Shown: piece after piece, positions 7,920 to 15,970 of the stretch
Layout of the letters: every line of letters begins with the position of its first letter
How positions within the stretch are numbered: the first letter of the stretch is position 1
Assembly (NCBI GenBank): GCA_022712915.1
Contig: JAFLJQ010000019.1
Location: forward strand, 1 to 63,257
Source of the DNA: Gammaproteobacteria bacterium
Lineage (GTDB): Bacteria > Pseudomonadota > Gammaproteobacteria > UBA6429 > Thiohalophilaceae
DNA: 63,257 bases
Reading direction: 5' to 3'
Made by a program: the position numbers and the translations under genes
Notes under the pieces: generated by a model
Databases searched by the model: none
The model's input: the letters and a program-made list of their open reading frames with translations, nothing else
Told to the model about the DNA's origin: nothing

Positions 7920-9290
7920 TCAGATGATCTCAAAGTAGCGCTCCAACTCCCACTGCGAAATATGTTTACGAAATTCACGCTCTTCCCATTCACGACTGGC
8001 CGCAAAGTGATCGACAAATTCATCCCCAAAATACGCCCGCGCCATACTCGAAGCCTTCAAGGCCTGGGCAGCATCCCACAGGGTAGCCGGTAATTGCAGG
8101 TGTGGCGGAAAGGTTTGATCATAGGCACTGCCCCCTTGCAACAGAGATTCAATCTCAATCTGATTTTCAACCCCCCACAGGCCAGAGGCAATCACCGCCG
8201 ACAGGATAATATAAGGATTGGCATCCGCCGCCGCAATACGGTATTCAAGTCGTTGCGATTTTTCACTTCCCTTGATAACACGAATGGCACAGGTACGATT
8301 ATCCACCCCCACACTGGCTTCAGTCGGTGCCCAAAAACCGGGAATCAAACGACGATAAGAATTAATCGTCGGTGCCACCATCGCCAACAACTCAGGCATG
8401 AGCCGCTGTTGCCCACCAATAAACCAGCGCATGGTCTGGCTCATATTATTTTCCTGTGAGCCATCATGAAACACCGCCTTGCCATCGGGATCCTTGATAG
8501 AGAGATGAATGTGACCACTTTGTCCCGGATAATCCGCCGACCACTTGGCCATAAAAGTAGCCATCTTGTTTTGTTTTTGCAGGGCAATCTTGCTAAAGGT
8601 CTTAAACAAGGCCGCTTTGTCCGCCGAGTTCATAGCCCGATCATAGGTAATGGCCGCTTCCAGCACCCCCGGCCCGGTTTCCTCATGCAAACCTTCCAGA
8701 CCAAAGTCCATATCATCCGCCAGTTTCAATAGACTAAGATAGGTTTCTGATTCAACGGTATTGCGAATGACTGAATAACCAAACTCGGCAGGGGCCAGCG
8801 GTTTGATATTCTGATAATTTTTTTCTCGAATACTGTGAGGGGTTTCATCAAACACAAAAAATTCATATTCAAAAGAGGAATAAATATCAAAACCCATATC
8901 ACTGGCCTTTTGAATCACCCGTTTTAAGGTTCCCCTCGGGCAAATAGCCTCCGCCTTATCCGAAAACTCCGCCAGGAAAAATAACATATTATCTTCCAGG
9001 GGTAATTCACGACAGCTTTCAGGGATAATCTGCACCGGGGCATCAGGATAACCCGTATGCCAACCCGTGTAGGTGACGTTGTCATAGAGTTGATCCTTCA
9101 TATCCCAACCTAACACCACATCACAAAAGCCAAAACCAGACTCCAGTGAGGACAGAAATTTTTCCTTTGACATGTATTTGCCACGCATGATCCCATCCAT
9201 GTCAAACACACCGACCTTGATATAGCGCAATCCCCGCTCTTCAACAATCTTACGGGCCTGCTCAATACTCTTTACCTCTCTTGCTTCCAT
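7920..9290 (-). CDS. Glutamine synthetase-family ligase (gamma-glutamyl-amine synthetase-like)
   Basis: A 456-residue GS-fold protein that would ligate glutamate to an amine using ATP. Key segments are the N-terminal VGVFDMDGIMRGKYMS, the metal-binding Glu region YEFFVFDE and HEETGPGVLEAAI, SGHIHLS (ATP/ammonium-site His), and VGVDNRTCAIRVI followed by EYRIAAADANPY. The adenylylation-type tail of GlnA is absent. This pattern fits PuuA/IpuC-type ligases more than biosynthetic GlnA. The ATG at 9290 has AAAGG 7 nt upstream and is preferred over an in-frame GTG at 9317. It leads the operon with the ALDH, Fe-ADH and amidotransferase-like hydrolase. Confidence 0.82.
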   Translation of the reverse strand: MEAREVKSIEQARKIVEERGLRYIKVGVFDMDGIMRGKYMSKEKFLSSLESGFGFCDVVLGWDMKDQLYDNVTYTGWHTGYPDAPVQIIPESCRELPLEDNMLFFLAEFSDKAEAICPRGTLKRVIQKASDMGFDIYSSFEYEFFVFDETPHSIREKNYQNIKPLAPAEFGYSVIRNTVESETYLSLLKLADDMDFGLEGLHEETGPGVLEAAITYDRAMNSADKAALFKTFSKIALQKQNKMATFMAKWSADYPGQSGHIHLSIKDPDGKAVFHDGSQENNMSQTMRWFIGGQQRLMPELLAMVAPTINSYRRLIPGFWAPTEASVGVDNRTCAIRVIKGSEKSQRLEYRIAAADANPYIILSAVIASGLWGVENQIEIESLLQGGSAYDQTFPPHLQLPATLWDAAQALKASSMARAYFGDEFVDHFAASREWEEREFRKHISQWELERYFEII

Positions 9291-9619
9291 TGCATCGCCT
9301 TTGATTCTGGTAAACACGTTATAAGTCTAGTCGAAATGCATGCAGCGTCGTGCAAAATCCGGGGTAAAGGCATGTCAGTACCCGATGGACGAAAAATATA
9401 AGGCGGTAAAATGTTAACAAGAAAAATTATCATGCCATTGAACACACCCATGGCCAGAAAGATCAAATCATGACAACAGAGATCTCCTCATTCATTAACC
9501 TTATTATTAGTATTAAATCATTCTATCAAAATTCCATCACAAAAATTGGACATAAATACCCAAGCAATCATATCGTGTACTAGGCTTAAAATAGTCAATC
9601 ACAAAGTGAGGGTATCATA
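9291..9619. other. Divergent intergenic region, no gene seen
   Basis: This roughly 330-bp spacer separates the minus-strand GS-like operon from the plus-strand membrane miniproteins. It must carry promoters for both. A weak sigma70-like TTGGAC (near 9547) is followed at 17 nt by CATATC, and a GAGGGTA Shine-Dalgarno precedes the ATG at 9620. I see no repeat, RNA gene or conserved small ORF. Confidence 0.4.
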
Positions 9620-9847
9620 ATGAAAATTAGCGATGCTTTGAATAAAGTTACCGATTCCCTTCATGGAATCATGGCTCTTGGTATGACCCTGGCAGTGGCC
9701 TTTCTGGTCGTTGATATGCTTTTCCCCGGTACCACAAACATAGTCGATAACGTGGCCATGTTGGTGAAAAGCTTTGTAGGGCATGGTCTGGTTGGTCTAA
9801 TAACATTGATCATCTTCATTACAATTTTCTCTCGTGACAAAGCTTAA
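9620..9847 (+). CDS. Small two-TM membrane protein, paralogue 1 of a tandem pair
   Basis: A 75-residue protein with a short amphipathic N-terminus, a first hydrophobic segment (about residues 18-36, GIMALGMTLAVAFLVVDMLF), a central PGTTNIVDN turn, and a second hydrophobic segment (about 57-71, GLVGLITLIIFITIF). It ends in a charged SRDKA tail. No known catalytic motif is present. The next gene shares the layout: hydrophobic segment, FPGTT, then FxxxGLVGLI. The pair therefore arose by duplication. A purine-rich site (GAGGG) precedes the ATG. I do not recognize the family; holin-like or membrane-stress peptides are possible but unsupported. Confidence 0.7.
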   Translation: MKISDALNKVTDSLHGIMALGMTLAVAFLVVDMLFPGTTNIVDNVAMLVKSFVGHGLVGLITLIIFITIFSRDKA

Positions 9848-9891
9848 CAAACTTTGTCCGCAGCGAAATATTGAACAAAGGAGTACATGTT

Positions 9892-10128
9892 ATGCCAACC
9901 GCTAAAGATAGTGTAAAAGACACCATGTCTACTATGAACGAGTGGTTGCGAACAGCAACCGAGCTGGGCCTGACACTGATTCTTGCTTTTGTCATTATCG
10001 ACGTATTGTTCCCTGGGACAACCGGTGTAGTCACCAACCTGGGCACCATCGTCGGTCAATTCTCAAAAGAAGGCTTAGTAGGTTTAATTGCCCTGTTAAT
10101 GTTCTTGATTGTCTTTAAAAACAAGTAA
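9892..10128 (+). CDS. Small two-TM membrane protein, paralogue 2 of a tandem pair
   Basis: A 78-residue relative of the preceding protein. It begins with a hydrophilic segment MPTAKDSVKDTMSTMNEW, then TM1 (LGLTLILAFVIIDVLF), the shared PGTTGVVTN turn, and TM2 (GLVGLIALLMFLIVF) ending KNK. The start is the ATG at 9892 with AAAGGAG at 9877-9883, rather than the upstream in-frame TTG. It lies 44 nt after paralogue 1 and before an intrinsic terminator, so the two form a bicistronic unit. Function unknown. Confidence 0.72.
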   Translation: MPTAKDSVKDTMSTMNEWLRTATELGLTLILAFVIIDVLFPGTTGVVTNLGTIVGQFSKEGLVGLIALLMFLIVFKNK

Positions 10129-10155
10129 ACCACCCCGGTCTTAACCAACCGATTC

Positions 10156-10181
10156 AACGGACTTGAAAGAGTCCGTTTTTT
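10156..10181 (+). terminator. Rho-independent terminator of the miniprotein pair
   Basis: AACGGACT (10156-10163) pairs with AGTCCGTT (10170-10177) around a 6-nt loop and runs into a T-tract. It lies 27 nt after the stop of the second miniprotein. Confidence 0.85.
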
Positions 10182-10270
10182 ATATATGTTCTTTAATACA
10201 GCCCATTAGACAAACTGAATGTGTCATTTTCAATGTAAAAGACGGGCCTATCACATCCCTGAGATCGATC

Positions 10271-10298
10271 TTGACATAGTACCATTATACGGTACTAT
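10271..10298 (+). promoter_or_regulatory. hicAB promoter (sigma70-like), predicted leaderless transcript
   Basis: A consensus -35 TTGACA (10271-10276) is followed at 16 nt by TACTAT (10293-10298) as -10. The expected start site about 7 nt downstream falls on or beside the hicA ATG at 10305. No Shine-Dalgarno sequence is present before that ATG, so hicA may be translated from a leaderless mRNA. Confidence 0.6.
10277..10297. promoter_or_regulatory. Inverted-repeat operator inside the hicAB promoter
   Basis: TAGTACC (10277-10283) and GGTACTA (10291-10297) are exact reverse complements separated by 7 nt. They occupy the spacer and -10 of the promoter. Known HicB antitoxins with ribbon-helix-helix domains autorepress by binding such palindromes, so this is the likely HicB or HicAB operator. 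Binding is inferred. Confidence 0.65.
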
Positions 10299-10304
10299 TA
10301 AATA

Positions 10305-10559
10305 ATGAAGCGAAAGCATCAGAAAACGCTAGAGAAAATCGACAAACAACCCACTAGTGGCAATATCCCATGGATGGATATTGAGGCCTTATTTAAGGCC
10401 CTGGATGCAGAGGTGTCAGAAAGAGCAGGATCACGAATTGCCGTAGTGCTTTTTGGCGAGGTTCGAGTATTTCACAGACCACACCCCTCGCCTAATACAG
10501 ACAAAGGCGCCGTTGCAAGTATTCGCAAGTGGCTAGAATTATATGAGGTAAAACCATGA
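10305..10559 (+). CDS. hicA: HicA-family mRNA interferase toxin
   Basis: An 84-residue protein of the HicA type: MKRKHQKTLEKIDKQP, then IPWMDIEALFKALDAEVSERAGSR and VFHRPHPSPNTDKGAVASIRKWLE. This variant has GSR where classical HicA has a GSHH catalytic His motif; the His residues sit instead in FHRPHP, as in a proteobacterial HicA subgroup. It overlaps the antitoxin gene by 4 nt (ATGA). HicA toxins cleave mRNAs and are neutralized by HicB. No Shine-Dalgarno sequence precedes the ATG. Family assignment is firm; activity is inferred. Confidence 0.88.
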   Translation: MKRKHQKTLEKIDKQPTSGNIPWMDIEALFKALDAEVSERAGSRIAVVLFGEVRVFHRPHPSPNTDKGAVASIRKWLELYEVKP

Positions 10560-10885
10560 ATATAATGGAAATTAAAGGCTATAAAGCAAAGATTGAATAT
10601 GACCCGGATATTGATCAGTTTCGAGGAGAAATTCTTGGACTGAATGGAAGTGCCGATTTTTATGGTAAAACACCAGCCAACCTCAGAAAAGAGTTTAAAA
10701 ATTCTTTAAAAATATTTCTAGAGGTTTGTGAAGAAAAGGGTATCAACCCAATTAAAGATTATTCAGGAAAATTTAATCTCCGAATTCCTTCCAGGTTGCA
10801 CCGTGAAATAGCGGCACGCGCAACATCGGAAAATAAAAGCATCAATCAATGGGTATCGGAAATTCTTAAACGCTCGGTAAGTTAG
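10556..10885 (+). CDS. hicB: HicB-family antitoxin
   Basis: A 109-residue antitoxin. The N-terminal half (IKGYKAKIEYDPDIDQFRGEI, GLNGSADFYGKTPANL) is the partially degraded RNase H-like HicB fold. The C-terminal half (KFNLRIPSRLHREIAARA, SINQWVSEILKRS) is a ribbon-helix-helix DNA-binding domain. The start overlaps hicA as ATGA; a second Met four codons in is an alternative. It neutralizes HicA and probably represses the promoter through the palindrome at 10277-10297. Confidence 0.9.
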   Translation: MNIMEIKGYKAKIEYDPDIDQFRGEILGLNGSADFYGKTPANLRKEFKNSLKIFLEVCEEKGINPIKDYSGKFNLRIPSRLHREIAARATSENKSINQWVSEILKRSVS

Positions 10886-10966
10886 CAAAACGACAAATAA
10901 CAAGCCATTCAAATACACCTACCACGCACCACAGACATAATTAATATCGCCACCTAAGCACGACCA

Positions 10967-11074
10967 TCAAGGGTCATCCAGCATCTGGCGCGCATCAATG
11001 ATATAAATAAAATCATCTAACATCTCCCAAATATTCAGGATGCTATGTGCGATTTGACCTTGCACATAACTCAT
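10967..11074 (-). CDS. Possible 35-residue small protein downstream of the PilZ gene
   Basis: Two nucleotides after the PilZ gene stop (TGATTATG) an ATG opens a 35-codon frame. It encodes an acidic, hydrophobic peptide (MSYVQGQIAHSILNIWEMLD, ending MLDDP). It could be translated by coupling, but no Shine-Dalgarno sequence is seen and no family is recognized. It may equally be chance. Confidence 0.3.
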   Translation of the reverse strand: MSYVQGQIAHSILNIWEMLDDFIYIIDARQMLDDP

Positions 11075-11076
11075 AA

Positions 11077-11739
11077 TCAACTTTGTTGTAATTCTCTATC
11101 ACGGTTTTTCAATAACTGCTTATATACAAAGCCTTGTACAAATATGATCTCATGCTCTGATGGATCCATAAACTCAACACCATAGCTATATTCCACTTTT
11201 CCGCTAAGTTCATTTTTGTTTATACGAACATTACGAATTAAGGCAACAAGGTGAATCTCCTTTTCAATTTCACCGATTTTAAGCTCGAAGAGTAGTTCGA
11301 GGTGTTCTCCCGCTTTACCAACTTCATCTTTAATAACCAACTGGGCCCCCCCGGCACTGAGGTCCCTAATCACTGACCAATATTTCTGCCCCATCACCAG
11401 AGCCTGTGCAGGTATTGAAATATTAATACGTTCTGCCTGGCGTATTTTAACTTTTTCAAGTTTAGTTGGAAATTCGAGATGTAGATGATAATAAGGTACT
11501 GTAGCCACATGCAGGATTTTAGTTTTAAAGGCGATAATATTCTTGCCCTTGAAATAGCGTACGATATATTCATCATGAGGAAATATTTTTACCAGGGCAC
11601 CACTTTCACGTGGCATGGTGACGAGAAAACTTTCACCTTTGAGATAACCGATGACCTGTACATCATGACGACGTTTTATTTTCCCAACCAATAGTTGCAT
11701 ATTGAGAACAGTACCGATATGAATATGCAAATCTTCCAT
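11077..11739 (-). CDS. PilZ-domain c-di-GMP receptor (YcgR-like)
   Basis: A 220-residue cytosolic protein. The N-terminal half (about 1-95) resembles the YcgR N-terminal / PilZN barrel: IGTVLNMQLL, GYLKGESFLVTMP. The C-terminal half is a PilZ domain with both c-di-GMP contact motifs, RQAER (100-104, RxxxR) and DLSAGG (126-131, D/NxSxxG). YcgR proteins act as flagellar brakes or as adaptors for c-di-GMP-controlled surface processes. It is transcribed divergently from bpt. A GGDEF protein elsewhere in the window (25.9 kb) carries a product-binding site, so the organism uses c-di-GMP. The target is not evident. Confidence 0.85.
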   Translation of the reverse strand: MEDLHIHIGTVLNMQLLVGKIKRRHDVQVIGYLKGESFLVTMPRESGALVKIFPHDEYIVRYFKGKNIIAFKTKILHVATVPYYHLHLEFPTKLEKVKIRQAERINISIPAQALVMGQKYWSVIRDLSAGGAQLVIKDEVGKAGEHLELLFELKIGEIEKEIHLVALIRNVRINKNELSGKVEYSYGVEFMDPSEHEIIFVQGFVYKQLLKNRDRELQQS

Positions 11740-11805
11740 AGCTATTTTTTATATTATGATAATTTCCTAGTTTAGCGACTCTAATGAGAAAGATATTTAG
11801 CCTAA

Positions 11806-12534
11806 ATGAAAAAAGAAAATGACACACTTAATGCGTTATTATCTCTAAGGTTTTTTGTTACCCCACTACATGCCTGCAGCTATTTTTCAGATCGCCAGGC
11901 TATCACGTTGGTACTTGACCCGGAAACTATGCTTGATACTAGACAATATTCTGAACTTTCATCCATAGGCTTCCGTCGCAGTGGTCGCCATGTTTATCGG
12001 CCTCATTGTCCCAATTGCCGGGACTGTATCCCAATTCGCATTGAAGTGGATAAATTCACAGCTAATCGCAGTCAAAGGCGTATCTGGCGCAAAAATAGAA
12101 ATATCGAGTTAATCAACAGGCCTGCTGATTTTTATGAAGAGCATTACACTCTGTATCGTCAATATATTCAAAACAGACACCCTGCCGGGGGAATGGATAC
12201 TGATGATCCTGATCAATATCGCCATTTCGTCCAAACAGACTCGTGCTCCACCTTATTACTTGAGCTGCGTGAGGCGGGGGAACTGTTGGCCGTGGCCGTT
12301 ACCGATGTACTTGAAAATGGCCTGTCAGCTGTTTACACCTTCTACGATCCATCAAAACTGAGCAGAAGTCTAGGAACCTGGGCCATATTGCGTCAGATTG
12401 AGGAGTGTCGCCAACAAAACCTCAAATGGCTCTATTTGGGCTACTGGATTCCGGATTCCGCCAAAATGCAGTACAAATCAAGCTTTCAGCCCTTCGAATA
12501 CTTTGATGGTTTGCGTTGGCGACTAAAAGAATAG
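11806..12534 (+). CDS. bpt: Aspartate/glutamate leucyltransferase
   Basis: A 242-residue Bpt/Ate protein. It transfers leucine from leucyl-tRNA to N-terminal Asp or Glu of substrate proteins, making them N-end-rule substrates for ClpS-ClpAP. Visible signatures are the Cys-rich N-terminus (HACSYFSDRQA, HCPNCRDCIPIRIEV) and GCN5-like core motifs (WIPDSAKMQYKSSFQPFE). Its neighbours are infA, clpA and clpS; linkage of the N-end-rule transferase to its protease adaptor is common in gammaproteobacteria. No leucyl/phenylalanyl transferase gene (aat) is next to it here. Confidence 0.93.
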   Translation: MKKENDTLNALLSLRFFVTPLHACSYFSDRQAITLVLDPETMLDTRQYSELSSIGFRRSGRHVYRPHCPNCRDCIPIRIEVDKFTANRSQRRIWRKNRNIELINRPADFYEEHYTLYRQYIQNRHPAGGMDTDDPDQYRHFVQTDSCSTLLLELREAGELLAVAVTDVLENGLSAVYTFYDPSKLSRSLGTWAILRQIEECRQQNLKWLYLGYWIPDSAKMQYKSSFQPFEYFDGLRWRLKE

Positions 12535-12626
12535 ATCCAGATCTTTGAATTCTTGGCCGATTTCAGGCATTATTCCGCAGCTGAAAATTTGAGCGCTGAC
12601 GTAAATCACAGAGAAACGAATTATAA

Positions 12627-12845
12627 ATGGCGAAAGAAGAACACATTGAGATGGAAGGCACGGTGATTGACACCCTGCCGAATACCATGTTCCGGGTCGA
12701 ATTGGAGAATGGTCACGTTGTTACAGCCCATATTTCGGGCAAAATGCGTAAGCACTATATACGCATTCTCACGGGCGACAAGGTAACCGTCCAGCTAACC
12801 CCCTATGATCTAAGCAAGGGGCGCATCGTTTTCCGCGGCCGTTAA
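12627..12845 (+). CDS. infA: Translation initiation factor IF-1
   Basis: The 72-residue product is full length. It is an OB-fold protein: [59 protein letters not shown]. It binds the ribosomal A site of the 30S subunit during initiation. It follows bpt and converges with clpA, the normal gammaproteobacterial arrangement. Confidence 0.98.
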   Translation: MAKEEHIEMEGTVIDTLPNTMFRVELENGHVVTAHISGKMRKHYIRILTGDKVTVQLTPYDLSKGRIVFRGR

Positions 12846-12869
12846 TTCAGCAAACATTGGCCCAATGGG

Positions 12870-15131
12870 TCAATGTGCTGTCACCTCTTCTCTACTTTCA
12901 ATCTCAAGGCACAACTGGTCATTTTCAACCTTTATGGTGATATGCCCACCGTTCAGCAGCTTGCCAAACAGTAATTCTTCGGCGAGCGGTTTCTTGATAT
13001 TGTCATGTATTACTCGGGCCATTGGACGGGCACCCATCATGGGATCATAACCATTGATCGCCAACCAGGTGCGCGCATCATTATGCAAAGACAAGGTGAC
13101 GCCCTTGTCTTCCAGTTGAGCTTCAAATTCGAACAGGAATTTGTCAACCACCTGGGTAATGGTATCAGGAGTAAGTCCCTTGAATTGCACAATAGCGTCC
13201 AGACGATTACGGAATTCCGGTGAGAAAACCTTCTTGATTGCTTCCATGCCATCGGTAGAATGATCCTGGCTGGAAAAACCAATCGATGAACGATGCAGCT
13301 GTTCGGCACCGGCATTGGTCGTCATAATGATGACGACATTTCGAAAATCTGCTTTACGACCATTGTTGTCCGTCAGGGCACCATGATCCATCACCTGCAA
13401 TAACAAATTAAAGACATCGGGATGGGCCTTTTCGATCTCATCGAACAAGACTACGGCATGTGGATGTTTGTTAATAGCTTCTGTTAACAATCCACCCTGG
13501 TCAAAACCGACATAACCAGGAGGAGCACCGATCAGACGTGACACAGTATGGCGCTCCATGTACTCAGACATATCAAACCGAATCAGTTCAATACCCATGA
13601 TACGCGCTAACTGGCGAGTCACTTCAGTCTTACCAACACCTGTCGGCCCCGCCAGTAAGAAAGAACCAATCGGTTTTTGTTCATTGCCAAGACCAGCACG
13701 AGATAATTTAATCGCCGTTGACAGAATTTCCACTGCCTCATCCTGACCATAAATCACCAGTTTCAGATTTCTTTCCAGATTGCGCAGAGCTTCCTTGTCG
13801 CTGGACGAAACAGTTTTCGGCGGGATACGAGCTATCTTGGCAACAATCGCTTCGATCTCTTTTACGCCAATGGTCTTTTTTCGTTTAGACGGAGCTAACA
13901 AACGTTGGTTGGCTCCGGCTTCATCAATGACATCAATGGCTTTGTCAGGTAGATGACGTTCGTTAATGTAACGCTCAGCCAATTCTACCGCAGTACGAAT
14001 TGCCTGTTGAGTGTAACGAATCTGGTGATACTCTTCGAACTTGGGTTTTAACCCCATCAGGATCTGATAGCACTCTTCGGTGGTCGGCTCCTTAACATCT
14101 ATCTTCTGGAAGCGACGTGCCAAGGCACGGTCTTTTTCAAAAATACCGCGATATTCCTGATAAGTAGTTGAGCCAATGCACTTCAATTCGCCAGAGGCCA
14201 GCACCGGTTTTATCAGGTTAGAGGCGTCCATGGCCCCGCCCGAGGCGGCTCCGGCACCGATGATAGTATGGATCTCATCAATAAATAGCACCGAACCTTT
14301 TTCTTTTTTCAATTGTGCCAATACGGCCTTGAGACGCTTCTCAAAATCACCACGATATTTTGTACCGGCCAGGAGAGAACCCAAATCAAGTGAATAAATG
14401 GTGGCATCAGCCAACACATCGGGAACTTCACCATCGATGATCTTTTTTGCCAATCCTTCTGCCAGCGCCGTTTTACCTACCCCTGCTTCACCGACAAACA
14501 AAGGGTTGTTTTTACGACGACGACACAATATCTGGATAGTGCGTTCAACTTCGTGCTTGCGGCCAATCAGCGGATCAATCTTGCCTGCCAGGGCAAGTTT
14601 ATTCAGATTGGTGGCATACAATGTTAGTGGATTTTGTGAATTATTTTCATTCGATCCTTCTTCAGCCGCCGCATTACCTGTGGCCGGTTCATTTTCGCTG
14701 ACCTTGGAAATACCATGTGAAATAAAGTTCACCACCTCAAGACGACTGATATCCTGTTTTTTCAAGAAGTAAACAGCCTGGGACTCCTGTTCACTAAAAA
14801 TGGCAACCAGAACATTAGCGCCGGTAACTTCACGCTTACCAGAAGACTGCACATGAAATACGGCTCGTTGCAAGACCCGCTGAAAACCCAAGGTCGGTTG
14901 AGTCTCGCGTTCATCACTTGGTGGCAGTAAAGGTGTGGTTTCGCTTAGAAAACTTTTTAAATCTGTGCGCAATTTATCGAGGTTTGCACCACAGGCACGT
15001 AAAATTTCCAATGCAGTCGGATTCTCAGACAGGGCCAAGAGTAAATGCTCGACCGTCATAAACTCATGATGTTTGTCTCGAGCCTGTTTAAATGCTGTAT
15101 TAAGCGTATTTTCAAGTTCTTTATTTAACAT
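12870..15131 (-). CDS. clpA: ATP-dependent Clp protease ATP-binding subunit ClpA
   Basis: A 753-residue AAA+ unfoldase that feeds substrates to ClpP. The N-domain (MLNKELENTLNTAF, EHLLLALSENPTA) contacts ClpS. The first AAA module has Walker A GEAGVGKTALAEG and Walker B LFIDEIH. The second has GPTGVGKTEVTRQLA and VVLFDEIEKAH. The IGF-type ClpP loop is in the second module. The ATG at 15131 has AAGGGTG upstream; a longer in-frame extension to 15203 would read into the clpS region. It sits 14 nt after clpS, so clpSA is an operon. Confidence 0.97.
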   Translation of the reverse strand: MLNKELENTLNTAFKQARDKHHEFMTVEHLLLALSENPTALEILRACGANLDKLRTDLKSFLSETTPLLPPSDERETQPTLGFQRVLQRAVFHVQSSGKREVTGANVLVAIFSEQESQAVYFLKKQDISRLEVVNFISHGISKVSENEPATGNAAAEEGSNENNSQNPLTLYATNLNKLALAGKIDPLIGRKHEVERTIQILCRRRKNNPLFVGEAGVGKTALAEGLAKKIIDGEVPDVLADATIYSLDLGSLLAGTKYRGDFEKRLKAVLAQLKKEKGSVLFIDEIHTIIGAGAASGGAMDASNLIKPVLASGELKCIGSTTYQEYRGIFEKDRALARRFQKIDVKEPTTEECYQILMGLKPKFEEYHQIRYTQQAIRTAVELAERYINERHLPDKAIDVIDEAGANQRLLAPSKRKKTIGVKEIEAIVAKIARIPPKTVSSSDKEALRNLERNLKLVIYGQDEAVEILSTAIKLSRAGLGNEQKPIGSFLLAGPTGVGKTEVTRQLARIMGIELIRFDMSEYMERHTVSRLIGAPPGYVGFDQGGLLTEAINKHPHAVVLFDEIEKAHPDVFNLLLQVMDHGALTDNNGRKADFRNVVIIMTTNAGAEQLHRSSIGFSSQDHSTDGMEAIKKVFSPEFRNRLDAIVQFKGLTPDTITQVVDKFLFEFEAQLEDKGVTLSLHNDARTWLAINGYDPMMGARPMARVIHDNIKKPLAEELLFGKLLNGGHITIKVENDQLCLEIESREEVTAH

Positions 15132-15144
15132 AATAACACCCTTA

Positions 15145-15471
15145 TTAGTTATCTGCCTCCAAGGTACACAGCAGGGGATGGTCATGTTGTCGCGAGTAGT
15201 CATTGACCTGTACTACCTTGGTCTCTGCTATGTCACGGGTAAATATGCCGCAAAGACCTTTCCCTTGTGTGTGCACGTTCAACATAATATGGGTTGCTCT
15301 TTCACGATCCATGCCAAAAAAGGATTCAAGGATGTGAATGACAAATTCCATAGGAGTGTAATCGTCATTCAGGAGAATAACTTTATACATGGGTGGACGT
15401 TTTAATTTTGGCTTTGCTTCCGCAAGCCCAAGTCCATCATCATAAGGACCAATCTGTTGTTGTTTACTCAT
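15145..15471 (-). CDS. clpS: ATP-dependent Clp protease adaptor ClpS
   Basis: A 108-residue N-end-rule adaptor. The conserved core is [20 protein letters not shown], with [25 protein letters not shown] later. The ND-D-TP-M pocket recognizes N-terminal Leu, Phe, Tyr and Trp. It hands substrates to the ClpA N-domain. The start is the Met of MSKQQQIG at 15471. Its partner bpt, which creates such substrates, lies about 2.6 kb away. Confidence 0.97.
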   Translation of the reverse strand: MSKQQQIGPYDDGLGLAEAKPKLKRPPMYKVILLNDDYTPMEFVIHILESFFGMDRERATHIMLNVHTQGKGLCGIFTRDIAETKVVQVNDYSRQHDHPLLCTLEADN

Positions 15472-15666
15472 ATCTAAATTTGCAAAAATTAACTTAGTAA
15501 TAGCCTGATTTTTTGTCAGTTCAACTTGTAACAATTCTAAAAAATATAGTCTATAGTTATAAGGCTGTGAACATCATCATACAAGTGTTCCCTTGTATAG
15601 AGTTATGATTTTCACATTATTTTGACGCATACGGTAAAAGATAGCTCTTAAGGAGGTTATAAAGGG

Positions 15667-15921
15667 ATGGCAACTGGAATTGTTAAGTGGTTCAGTAACT
15701 CTAAAGGTTATGGGTTTATTGCACCGGAACAAGGTGGTGCTGATATATTCGCCCATTTCTCTGCAATTTCTATGGATGGGTATAAGACATTAAAAAAGGG
15801 ACAAAAAGTAGAGTTTGAGTGTACGCAAGGTCCAAAAGGATTACATGCTACGGATATTTCACCTTTGAGTGGAATGGTAGTGAAAATGGAAACAGAATTG
15901 GAGACTGCAATCACACACTAG
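15667..15921 (+). CDS. cspD: Cold-shock domain protein (CspD-like)
   Basis: An 84-residue protein with a complete cold-shock fold ([23 protein letters not shown]1 KGYGFI, RNP2 DIFAHF). A roughly 17-residue tail follows the fold, longer than CspA. It lies divergent from clpS-clpA, the position of cspD in E. coli, where the product inhibits DNA replication in stationary phase. A strong AAGGAGG Shine-Dalgarno sequence is near 15650. Whether it works as CspD or as a general RNA chaperone cannot be told. Confidence 0.88.
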   Translation: MATGIVKWFSNSKGYGFIAPEQGGADIFAHFSAISMDGYKTLKKGQKVEFECTQGPKGLHATDISPLSGMVVKMETELETAITH

Positions 15922-15934
15922 ACTATTAAAATCA

Positions 15935-15965
15935 AACAACCCCGCAATTGCGGGGTTGTTTTTTT
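15935..15965 (+). terminator. Rho-independent terminator after cspD
   Basis: A perfect 26-nt palindrome (arms AACAACCCCGCAA / TTGCGGGGTTGTT, 15935-15960) is followed by T residues to 15965. It sits between the convergent cspD and icd genes; the T-tract favours cspD. Confidence 0.93.
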
Positions 15966-15970
15966 CAGGT

